NCBI GenBank assembly: GCA_014763715.1
Contig: JACXUV010000003.1
Span: 1 to 64,000, forward strand
Length of the DNA: 64,000 nt
Source: Rhodobacterales bacterium
GTDB taxonomy: Bacteria; Pseudomonadota; Alphaproteobacteria; Caulobacterales; Hyphomonadaceae
Direction: 5' to 3'
Under the pieces are notes generated by a model. The model had not been told where the DNA came from and did not search any database. It saw only the letters and a program-made list of their open reading frames with translations. The translations under genes were made by a program, and so were the position numbers. Position 1 is the first letter of the stretch, and every line of letters begins with the position of its first letter. Shown piece after piece: positions 8,157-17,318 of the stretch.

Positions 8157-8768
8157 CTAGGCCGGGGTTTCCTGCGGGACGGTCACCATCGCCCGGCGCA
8201 GGAAGATCAGCACGACGAAGGCCGAACAGGCCGCCAGCACGGCAGCGGGAAACAGGGCCGTCGTCCAGGATAGCGTCTCCAGTGCCATCAGCACGAACAC
8301 GTTCCTGACGACGGAGATGAAAAAGAAGAAGGCGCTTTCTTCATGCGGCAGGCTGTATGCCTTGCGCACGGAGGGGCCGAAACCCAGCAGGTCCACAATC
8401 GTCAGGACAATGACGGCTGACAGGGCTGTCTCGGTCAGGAACCAGAGCGGCAGGGCCATGGCCGCGAGCGTCAGGAAGACAAGATCAATCCGCTTGATGG
8501 AGAGATCGGGCGACCGCCACAGGGCGAAGCCGCCCACCCCAAGTGTCAGCAGGGCCGAGACGACCGCAGGCCAGGCACCGATGCCGCCGCCGCCCGCCAG
8601 CTGGGCAAAGAACACGATCATCGTGCCCCCGCCCCAGATGAACCATGAGAAGACATGCGGGCGCACCCGCCGGCTCCAGATCGACAGATAGTAGGGAACA
8701 AACGCCACAAAGGTCAGCAGCGTCGCGATGGCGCTGAACAGGGCTTTGGCGTCTGGAAACTGGCTCAT
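8157..8768 (-). CDS. Polytopic inner-membrane protein, PQ-loop-like
   Basis: A 203-aa protein with about six or seven hydrophobic helices. The first ends in the motif FVPYYLSIWSRRVRPHVFSWFIWGG, reminiscent of PQ-loop/SWEET-like small transporters (a short helix, positively charged loop, then a Trp-rich helix). A second such pattern may be FGPSVRKAYSLPHEESAFFFF near residues 130-150, so two triple-helix bundles are possible. I cannot assign a substrate. It converges on the XRE gene (13-bp gap) and is followed on its own strand's upstream side by a SpoIIAA-like gene 12 bases away; these two may be co-transcribed. Confidence 0.65.
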   Translation of the reverse strand: MSQFPDAKALFSAIATLLTFVAFVPYYLSIWSRRVRPHVFSWFIWGGGTMIVFFAQLAGGGGIGAWPAVVSALLTLGVGGFALWRSPDLSIKRIDLVFLTLAAMALPLWFLTETALSAVIVLTIVDLLGFGPSVRKAYSLPHEESAFFFFISVVRNVFVLMALETLSWTTALFPAAVLAACSAFVVLIFLRRAMVTVPQETPA

Positions 8769-8780
8769 TCAGGCAATCCG

Positions 8781-9143
8781 CTATGCGGATGTCCAGCCGA
8801 GGGCGCCTTCCAGTTCGTTTCCGGGAAACACACGCACCTTCGCTGGCATCAGCGGGCCGAACAGGTGCACGCCGTGGCGGATCCAGTCAATATCGGTGAC
8901 GACGGCGAGGCGCTCGAAATCGTTCCAGTGCGTCAGGCCGAGCATCGTGTCGTCCAGCATGGCGTGGGCGTCATAGGCTTCAAACGCCGGGCCGAAGCGC
9001 AGCAGGGCACGCACCTTGCCATGCGCCGCCTTCGCCGCGTCGATGGCCGGAATGAGGAGCGTCTTGTAATCGGAATCGGTGATCTTGCCCTCGGCATCGA
9101 AGGCAACAATCCCCGGCGGGGCGGAAGGCATGCGCTTGAACAT
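8781..9143 (-). CDS. SpoIIAA-like (STAS superfamily) protein
   Basis: A 120-aa single-domain protein. The pattern GIVAFDAEGKITDSDYKTLLIPAID, KVRALLRFGPAFEAYDAHAMLDD, HWNDFERLAVVTDIDWIRHGVHLFGPLMPAKVRVFPG is that of the SpoIIAA-like family (DUF3478 type), a small STAS-fold protein of unknown role in proteobacteria. It does not show the phosphorylatable DSSG motif of true anti-sigma antagonists. The preferred start is the ATG at 9143, with a second Met four codons on. It probably shares a transcript with the membrane protein that follows 12 bases later. Confidence 0.8.
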   Translation of the reverse strand: MFKRMPSAPPGIVAFDAEGKITDSDYKTLLIPAIDAAKAAHGKVRALLRFGPAFEAYDAHAMLDDTMLGLTHWNDFERLAVVTDIDWIRHGVHLFGPLMPAKVRVFPGNELEGALGWTSA

Positions 9144-9209
9144 GCCCTTCAGATGGGCCCGCCCTGCCCCTCAGGCAAATGAACTCGCGGCCACAAACGG
9201 GAAGCCAGC

Positions 9210-10370
<1,161 letters not shown>

Positions 10371-10503
10371 GGAGTGATGGCTCGCCGTTTCTCTCTAGTC
10401 CTGCCCTGCGCGTCATGTGGGGCGCGAATTACACAGGCGCAAGGGACGGATGCAGGCGGAATGGGGCTGAAAGCCAATCAAACCGCCTGCGGAATTAAGG
10501 GAA

Positions 10504-11808
10504 TCAGAATGCGCCCGGGCCGAACTGGCTGGCGCCCTTCTGGATCATCTCCGCACCAGTGGGGCGGATCTGCATCACAGCGAGCCCACGCTCCGACGTG
10601 CCATCGATGCGGAAACGGAAGAGGCCATCCACGCCGAAGAAGCCATCCGGATCGGTGATGCCATTGTATTTGAGGTTGTCTTCCGCAGCGAGGCGTACAG
10701 CGACAGCGGCGGCGTCATAGGCGACGGCGGCGAGGTCTGTCGGCGCCTTGCCATAGATGCGGCGATAGGCTTCGCGGAAGGTGGTCAGGTTTTCCGGATC
10801 CGGGGCGGGATAGACGGCGCCGTCCAGCGTCGGCTCGCGCCAGATGGAGCTGTCGCTCCAGAGGCTGGTGCCCATCAGCGTGATATGGGTCATGTCCACG
10901 CCATTATATGGCAGCAGCGGCGCGATGGAGAGCAGGTTCACGCCGCGCTCCGGGATCATCACGGCCACCTTGTTGCGGGGGCGTGTCGCAATCTCCGACT
11001 TCAGGATGCCCGAGACGGACCGGGCGGCCTCAGTGGCGCCGGTGGACGGCATGTAGAAGGCTGAGGTCAGCACCACGCCGCCGCGATTGAAGGCTTCGGT
11101 GCGCAGGGCCGTCTCGATCTGGCGGCCATAATCGGTCTGCGGCCCGAGATAGACGAAGCTGTTGATGCCCTGCCCGATGGCATAGTCGACCATGCGGCGC
11201 ACTTCTTCCTCCGGCGAGATGGAGGCGAGATAGGCCCCGCCGCCGGCTGCCGAACGGTCGTTCGAGAAGGCGAGGACCGGGATCTTCTTGTCCTGCGCGC
11301 GATCGCGGATGGCTTTCACATTGGCGCCGAACAGCGGGCCCAGCACGATGTTCGCTTTTTCCTTCACGGCCTCGTCGATACGCGCTTCGGCGACCGACTG
11401 CTTGCCCGCGGTGTCTTTCGGGATGATCAGGAAGTCATCACCGGCATATTCGAACAGGGCCAGCTCAATCCCGGCCAGCATGCTCTCGGCCTCGGCACGG
11501 ACCTGCGCATTGGGGTGCGAGAACGGCAACAGGACAGCGGCGCGCTTGATCTTGCGCCCTTCCATGAAGGCGGGGGTGAGGCCGCCATCGCCGCGCACCT
11601 GGGTCAGGTCTTCAGGCTCGCCCAGCTCTGTAACGTCAACGCCCTCTTCCGGTTGGCCGACCGGGCCTGTAATGGGTTCGGCACGCGGGCTGCCCGTACC
11701 GATCTGGACCGGCGGGCGCGCAGGCGCACTGGCACAGGCAGTGGCAAACAGGAAGCCCGTGAGAAGAAGGCTTGGCGCTTTGATCGTCCTGAGCAATGGT
11801 TGCAGCAA
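10504..11808 (-). CDS. Penicillin-binding protein activator, LpoA/LppC-like lipoprotein
   Basis: A periplasmic-binding-protein-fold lipoprotein predicted to activate a bifunctional peptidoglycan synthase (LpoA family) or bind a small ligand. I prefer a TTG start at 11808 (434 aa), which has AGGAG six bases before it and gives a short lipoprotein signal ending ...LFATAC; ATGs at 11826 or 11847 are alternatives. The binding-protein domain starts near residue 80 (KRAAVLLPFSHPNAQVRAEA) and continues with IVLGPLFGANVKAIRD and PVLAFSNDRS, both typical of LppC/Leu-binding folds. Divergence from rsmI and yraN is the same arrangement as in E. coli (lpoA/rsmI/yraN), which supports the call. Confidence 0.82.
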   Translation of the reverse strand: MLQPLLRTIKAPSLLLTGFLFATACASAPARPPVQIGTGSPRAEPITGPVGQPEEGVDVTELGEPEDLTQVRGDGGLTPAFMEGRKIKRAAVLLPFSHPNAQVRAEAESMLAGIELALFEYAGDDFLIIPKDTAGKQSVAEARIDEAVKEKANIVLGPLFGANVKAIRDRAQDKKIPVLAFSNDRSAAGGGAYLASISPEEEVRRMVDYAIGQGINSFVYLGPQTDYGRQIETALRTEAFNRGGVVLTSAFYMPSTGATEAARSVSGILKSEIATRPRNKVAVMIPERGVNLLSIAPLLPYNGVDMTHITLMGTSLWSDSSIWREPTLDGAVYPAPDPENLTTFREAYRRIYGKAPTDLAAVAYDAAAVAVRLAAEDNLKYNGITDPDGFFGVDGLFRFRIDGTSERGLAVMQIRPTGAEMIQKGASQFGPGAF

Positions 11809-12743
11809 TGTCGTCTCCTGAAACATCTTCTGAAACTTCCGGCGCACAGGCGATTCCCGGCTGGCGCGACTCTAGGGGGGCCGGGCCGGGCGGGCAACCG
11901 CTACAGGCATTGTCTCCGGGTCTCTATGTCGTCTCCACGCCGATCGGCAACCTGCGGGACATCACGCTCCGCGCGCTGGACGTGCTGGCCGCAGCCGACG
12001 AGGTGCTGGCCGAGGACACGCGCGTTGCGGGGAAACTCCTGTCCGCCTATGGGCTTAAGGCCCGCCTCAGCCCTTACCATGACCACAATGGGGCGGAACG
12101 GAGACCCGAACTCCTGCGCAAGCTGGCCGAAGGCGCGCGCATCGCGCTCGTCTCGGATGCCGGCACGCCGCTGATCTCCGATCCGGGCTGGAAGCTGGCG
12201 CATGAGGCGCTGGAAGCGGGCCACCGCGTGTTCCCCGTGCCGGGCGCCTCAGCCATGCTGGCAGGGCTGGTCGCCAGCGGCCTGCCCAGCGACCGGTTCT
12301 GCTTCGCGGGATTTCTGCCGCCAAAACAGGGCGCAAGAAAGCAAAGCCTCGAAAGCCTGAAGACAGTTCCGGCTACGCTGATTTTCTATGAGAGCGGGCC
12401 GCGTCTGGCCGACACGCTGGCCGACATGGCCGCCGTGCTGGGCCCATCGCGGACGGGCGCTGTGGCGCGGGAGCTGACCAAACTGTTTGAGGAAACCCGC
12501 CGCGGCACGCTGGCGGAGCTTGCGGCCCACTATGCCGAGGCGGGTGGCCCGAAAGGCGAGATCGTGGTGCTGACCGGCCCGCCGGTGGAGGAAGCCATCA
12601 CGCCCGAACGCCTCGACGCCGCCCTGCGTGTGGCCCTCGCCGACCAGCCGACCAAGGCCGCTGCCAATGCCGTGGCCGAAGCGCTCGGCCTGCCGAAGCG
12701 CGAGGTTTACCAGCGCGCCCTGCAGCTCAAGGCCGATGGCTGA
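11808..12743 (+). CDS. rsmI: 16S rRNA (cytidine-1402-2'-O)-methyltransferase
   Basis: Methylates the ribose of C1402 in the ribosomal P site using SAM. The tetrapyrrole-methylase fold is plain: GLYVVSTPIGNLRDITLRAL, EDTRVAGKLL, LVSDAGTPLISDPG, PVPGASAMLAGLVASGLP, and FYESGPRL. The C-terminal RsmI HTH segment (TKAAANAVAEALGLPKREVYQRAL) is complete. ATG 11808 is taken as the start; an in-frame ATG at 11796 is possible. Its start codon shares base 11808 with the TTG of the divergent LpoA-like gene. The 3' end overlaps yraN by 8 bases (ATGGCTGA), indicating translational coupling. Confidence 0.96.
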   Translation: MSSPETSSETSGAQAIPGWRDSRGAGPGGQPLQALSPGLYVVSTPIGNLRDITLRALDVLAAADEVLAEDTRVAGKLLSAYGLKARLSPYHDHNGAERRPELLRKLAEGARIALVSDAGTPLISDPGWKLAHEALEAGHRVFPVPGASAMLAGLVASGLPSDRFCFAGFLPPKQGARKQSLESLKTVPATLIFYESGPRLADTLADMAAVLGPSRTGAVARELTKLFEETRRGTLAELAAHYAEAGGPKGEIVVLTGPPVEEAITPERLDAALRVALADQPTKAAANAVAEALGLPKREVYQRALQLKADG

Positions 12744-13107
12744 GCGGAAACGGCAGGCGGCGGAAAAGCGCGGCCGCAAGGGCGAGTGGCTCGCCGCGCT
12801 TTTCCTGCAGGCAAAGGGCTATCGCATCCTGGACCGGCGTGTGCGCACGCCCATGGGCGAAGTGGACCTGATCGCGAAACGCGGAAACCTCGTGGCGTTC
12901 GTGGAAGTTAAGTTCCGGGCCGATGTCCAGATTGCCGCAGGCGCCGTTACGCCGGGTGCCTGGCAGCGCATCGCCCGGGCGGCAGATTTCTGGATGGCTC
13001 GCCACCCCGCCCTTTCGGAGTGCGGCTGGCGTTATGACATAGTCGCGGTCGCGCCCCGCAAACTGCCGCAACATATACAGGATGCATGGCGGCCAGGTCT
13101 TGCATGA
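12736..13107 (+). CDS. YraN family protein (UPF0102)
   Basis: A 123-aa small protein with an endonuclease-like fold. Seen motifs: GRKGEWLAALFLQAKGYRILDRRVRTPMGEVDLIAKRGNLVAFVEVKFR. These contain the E-x(n)-GEVDLI-x(n)-EVK signature of the UPF0102/restriction-endonuclease-like group. Its cellular function is not established. It starts inside the last codons of rsmI and is the second gene of that unit, the same order as in enterobacteria. Confidence 0.92.
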   Translation: MAERKRQAAEKRGRKGEWLAALFLQAKGYRILDRRVRTPMGEVDLIAKRGNLVAFVEVKFRADVQIAAGAVTPGAWQRIARAADFWMARHPALSECGWRYDIVAVAPRKLPQHIQDAWRPGLA

Positions 13108-13240
13108 TCCTCAAGGCCGGCCTGCGGCAGGTAAATGTACACGGATTGTTTGTTAACGAATGATGGTGCCAGCCTCACTGACCAGGCCCAGGAAAAATAG
13201 AATCTTTCCAACAAAATGAACGCTCTAAAGTGATCGCCCG

Positions 13241-13255
13241 TTAACCGTCGATCAA
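13241..13255. promoter_or_regulatory. CtrA-like motif upstream of diguanylate cyclase
   Basis: TTAA-CCGTCGA-TCAA matches the CtrA consensus TTAA-N7-TTAA with one mismatch and lies about 60 bp upstream of the diguanylate cyclase start. The 207-bp gap 13108-13314 holds this and a lone TTAAC at 13153; no gene was seen in it. A few such one-mismatch sites are expected by chance in 64 kb. Confidence 0.3.
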
Positions 13256-13314
13256 ACCTGCAGGTGTATTCCGGCCCTTGGTTGGAGAGTTGGACAAGAG
13301 GGAGGCCCGCAGCC

Positions 13315-14379
<1,065 letters not shown>

Positions 14380-14488
14380 CGCGGCGGGAGGGGCGCTTCC
14401 CGCACCGTCACCCACGTAGTTTCCCTGATTGCCCTTCGGGCCTCGCCGGGCGGTAATGGCGCGTCTGCTCCGCTGGAGGGAGAGCGTC

Positions 14489-15637
14489 ATGGATGGCAGT
14501 TTCTATATGGAAGGCTTGCCGGCCCACACCTCGGATGAAGACGCGGCATCGGCCGCCTTCCGTGCGGCTGTAGACGCCTTTCTCGATACCGAACTGACCG
14601 AAGACCTGCGTGCCGCCGGACGCGCGACAACCGGGCTGAAATCCGCCAGTTGGGCCTGCAAGGTGTGGCGCGAGAAGCTGAACGCGCGCGGCTGGTATGC
14701 CCCGACATGGCCGGTGGAACATGGCGGCGCGGGCTGGAGCGCGGAACAGCGGCTGTATTTCGAGAACGCATCGGCCATGCGCGATGCGCCAATCCTGATG
14801 AATTCCGGCGTTCGGACGATTGGCCCACTGATCATCGAGGCTGGTACGCCAGCGCAGAAGGCGCACTACCTGCCCGCCATCCTGAATGGCGAACATGAAT
14901 GGTGCCAGGGCTTTTCAGAACCTCAGGCCGGGTCTGACCTGTCGGCCCTGTCGCTGAAGGCCGAACGCGATGGTGACGATTTCATCCTGACGGGCAGCAA
15001 GATCTGGACGAGCTTTGCCCAGCAGGCGACGCACATGTTCCTGCTGGCCCGATGCGAGCCGGAGACGCATGGCGGCAAGGGACTGGTCTTCCTGCTGGTG
15101 GAGATGGACCGGCCGGGCATCGAGGTGCGCCCGATCCGTTTCATCGACGGAGAGTACGAGACGAACGAAGTGTTCTTCAATGGCGTGCGTACACCCGCCG
15201 CAAACCGGATCGGAGAGATCGGCGGCGGCTGGAAAACAGCAAAGCAGCTGATGGCGATCGCACGCGGCAACAACACGACCACCGGCCTGTTGCGCCGGGC
15301 CATGCGCGCCGCCCGCAGGGGGGCTGCAGCCGCCGGCCTGACGTCGCCCTCCCTGCAGATGCGCCTGGCTGAACTGGACATGCGGATCGACACGCTGGAA
15401 GCACTCGATGCGTGCACGGATAATGGCCTGACCGGCCTGAACACGGCCCCGGCGGCCTCACAGCTGAAACTGCTGGCGACGGAGCTGCATCAGGCCATCA
15501 CCGAGGCCGGGCTGGAAGCAGCGCCGAACAGCGACTTCGCCCAGGCCAAATACCTCGCGACGCGCGCCGCCACGATCTATTCCGGCACCAGCGAAGTGCA
15601 CCGGAACATCCTTGCGAAGGCGATTGGCTGTCCTTAG
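14489..15637 (+). CDS. Acyl-CoA dehydrogenase family protein
   Basis: FAD enzyme that introduces the alpha-beta double bond in an acyl-CoA, 382 aa. The start is ATG 14489, directly after GGAGGGAGA. Seen are the N-terminal helical domain (ARGWYAPTWPVEHGGAGWS), the middle beta-domain FAD motif EWCQGFSEPQAGSDLSAL, the second flavin motif GSKIWTSFAQQA, and the C-terminal adenine-contact motif YSGTSEVHRNILAKAIG. The wording PTWPVEHGG and WCQGFSEP is typical of the group acting on steroid side chains or other unusual acyl-CoAs. It stands alone and converges on a TetR gene 10 bases away, with which it may be functionally linked. Confidence 0.92.
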   Translation: MDGSFYMEGLPAHTSDEDAASAAFRAAVDAFLDTELTEDLRAAGRATTGLKSASWACKVWREKLNARGWYAPTWPVEHGGAGWSAEQRLYFENASAMRDAPILMNSGVRTIGPLIIEAGTPAQKAHYLPAILNGEHEWCQGFSEPQAGSDLSALSLKAERDGDDFILTGSKIWTSFAQQATHMFLLARCEPETHGGKGLVFLLVEMDRPGIEVRPIRFIDGEYETNEVFFNGVRTPAANRIGEIGGGWKTAKQLMAIARGNNTTTGLLRRAMRAARRGAAAAGLTSPSLQMRLAELDMRIDTLEALDACTDNGLTGLNTAPAASQLKLLATELHQAITEAGLEAAPNSDFAQAKYLATRAATIYSGTSEVHRNILAKAIGCP

Positions 15638-15647
15638 CTGGTGCCGC

Positions 15648-16307
15648 TCAGTCGAACGGCCGGCCGGTCGCACCGCAGAAAATGAACTCTGCGCCGTTCA
15701 TGAACACTTTGCGGGTCTCGGCCACCTGGAAGAAATCGGCGATATCCTCCGGCAGGGACTCCATATCGAGATAGGGGGACGTGTCCGCCTGCGCCGCACC
15801 AGAGATCAGGTTGATTAGCGCCATCTGCATCCGGATACCATACCCGCTTTGCAGCCCCAGTTCCGCCTCAACCCGGTTGGTGAGAGCGGTCCCGTACTCC
15901 AGGATTTCGGTCTTGGTCGCCACCATGACCTCGGGCGTCACATTCCGCTCGATGGTGCTGGCGAGCTGTGAACGCAGTAACAGCATGGACGGGTTGGCCA
16001 TGACGCAATCGACGAAGGCCTCACAGAAGGCCCGCCCCGTCATGCCGGGGGTCAACCGCTCGCCAAGCTGCGTGACGATTCTCAGGAAAGACCGGGCATA
16101 AAGCGCCAGCAGCAATTCTTCCTTGTTGGCAAAATAGAGAAAGATCGTGCTTTTCGAAACACCGACCCTTGCCGCGAGCGCCGAGATGGCGAACCGCTCA
16201 TTGCCTGCCTCCAGCAGCAAGCCGTCGGCGGCATCGAGTATCTCATTACGGCGCGCGGACTTCTCGCGCTCGTTTCGTGCCCGTTGAAAATCTGCGCGAA
16301 CTGGCAT
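15648..16307 (-). CDS. TetR-family regulator (paralog 1)
   Basis: A 219-aa transcriptional repressor-type protein. The HTH lies at about residues 38-59 (RFAISALAARVGVSKSTIFLYFANKEELL), followed by a helical ligand domain without a recognised signature. ATG 16307 has AAGGGGG five bases before it. It resembles the next upstream gene in register: both begin M-x-x-R-x-D-F, share ARRxxILDAA and RVGVSxSTIFL, and have nearly equal length, so they are a tandem duplication. The 158-bp gap between them holds two 6-4-6 palindromes. Likely targets are itself and the adjacent acyl-CoA dehydrogenase or monooxygenase; this is inference. Confidence 0.9.
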   Translation of the reverse strand: MPVRADFQRARNEREKSARRNEILDAADGLLLEAGNERFAISALAARVGVSKSTIFLYFANKEELLLALYARSFLRIVTQLGERLTPGMTGRAFCEAFVDCVMANPSMLLLRSQLASTIERNVTPEVMVATKTEILEYGTALTNRVEAELGLQSGYGIRMQMALINLISGAAQADTSPYLDMESLPEDIADFFQVAETRKVFMNGAEFIFCGATGRPFD

Positions 16308-16400
16308 CAGGCCCCCTTCTGTCTTCCAGATGGAAACAGGAGACCGCGTGCACCCTCATGGTTGCACCTCAGATCTTGTCATAATCCACCCGGAAGAGCC

Positions 16401-16416
16401 GATTCAAAAATGAATC
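16401..16416. promoter_or_regulatory. Palindrome GATTCA-N4-TGAATC, candidate TetR operator
   Basis: A perfect 6-bp inverted repeat with a 4-bp spacer, 94 bp upstream of TetR paralog 1. Its geometry (16 bp, 6-4-6) is typical of dimeric regulator sites. Confidence 0.45.
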
Positions 16417-16434
16417 ACCTTCTAGTCCACAATT

Positions 16435-16450
16435 ATGACGGGAACGTCAT
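16435..16450. promoter_or_regulatory. Palindrome ATGACG-N4-CGTCAT, candidate operator
   Basis: A second perfect 6-4-6 inverted repeat 18 bp beyond the first, between the two TetR genes and 15 bp after the stop codon of TetR paralog 2. The half-site differs from the first palindrome, so two different regulators may bind. Confidence 0.45.
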
Positions 16451-16465
16451 GTTCAGTTCAAGCCA

Positions 16466-17116
16466 CTATCCGTGGCGTATGCCTTTCACGAGCAGTTCAG
16501 CACCGCTGAGGAAAGAAGACCGGAAGTCAGACGCGCGAATGGCAGCCGCCACGGCCTCCGACATGTCATCCGCCGCCATGAGCGTGCGGATATCCACCTG
16601 GACCGCACCGCACATCTGATTGACGAAGCCTTTCATCAGGATCGGCCCCTGGCCCGGCGTCAGCCCAAGCACTTCCTCCACCCTGGCAGACGCTACGGAG
16701 CGGAAGGCGACGATGTCCGCCACAGCCACATGGATGAACTCGTGGGACAGGCATTCTTCCACCACGCGCATCACCATTGGGCGCATCAGCCGGAAACAGG
16801 GATGCTCCTGCGCGGCATCAATGAACGCCTCGCAAAATGCCGTATCGGACATGCCCTCATGAAGGCGGCCGAGAAACGCATCGAAAAACGCCCGGCCGAC
16901 GCGAATGTAGAGCGTGGTGACCAATTCCTCACGATTGCGGAAGTGAAGAAAAATCGTGCTTTGTGAAACGCCAACGCGCTTTGCGACCTCGTTGACGGAA
17001 AACCTCTGATGGTGATTTTCGCGGATTAACGCTTCAGCTGCATCAAGAATCGCTGCCCGGCGGGCAGCATTTTCCCGATCTGTGCGGGGACGTAGAAAAT
17101 CTTCCCGTATAGCCAT
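16466..17116 (-). CDS. TetR-family regulator (paralog 2)
   Basis: A 216-aa TetR-type protein with the HTH at about 38-59 (RFSVNEVAKRVGVSQSTIFLHFRNREELV). It aligns without gaps to paralog 1 over the first 70 residues, while the ligand domains differ more, so they probably sense different molecules. ATG 17116 is preceded by GGGAGG. Upstream is a direct repeat GATTGAA at 17130-17136 and 17144-17150 (14-base period), possibly part of its promoter control. It sits downstream of, and on the same strand as, the flavin monooxygenase but is separated from it by a terminator, so it has its own promoter. Confidence 0.9.
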   Translation of the reverse strand: MAIREDFLRPRTDRENAARRAAILDAAEALIRENHHQRFSVNEVAKRVGVSQSTIFLHFRNREELVTTLYIRVGRAFFDAFLGRLHEGMSDTAFCEAFIDAAQEHPCFRLMRPMVMRVVEECLSHEFIHVAVADIVAFRSVASARVEEVLGLTPGQGPILMKGFVNQMCGAVQVDIRTLMAADDMSEAVAAAIRASDFRSSFLSGAELLVKGIRHG

Positions 17117-17259
17117 CCCGCCTCCCTAAGATTGAATTGGAACGATTGAAAGCCGTTAAATAACCGATAGTCATTTGAGCGGATTGCGCAAGCCCCAGAT
17201 GCACATGCCCTGCAATAAGAACATCGGCTTCCAGCCTGCACGGCATGACCAAACCCAAT

Positions 17260-17294
17260 AAAAAAGGCCCCTCCTGCTGGTTGCAGAAGGGGCC
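17260..17294 (-). terminator. Rho-independent terminator after monooxygenase
   Basis: On the minus strand, GGCCCCT (17288-17294) and AGGGGCC (17266-17272) form a 7-bp GC stem with a 15-base loop that can itself pair (CTGC/GCAG), followed by six T (17260-17265). It lies 25 bp past the monooxygenase stop. Confidence 0.85.
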
Positions 17295-17318
17295 GTACCG
17301 GTTTCCTGGCCATCAGGC

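Noticed and set aside
14384-14403. GCGGGA/TCCCGC hairpin after the diguanylate cyclase
   Set aside because: Short stem without a T-tract; not convincing as a terminator.
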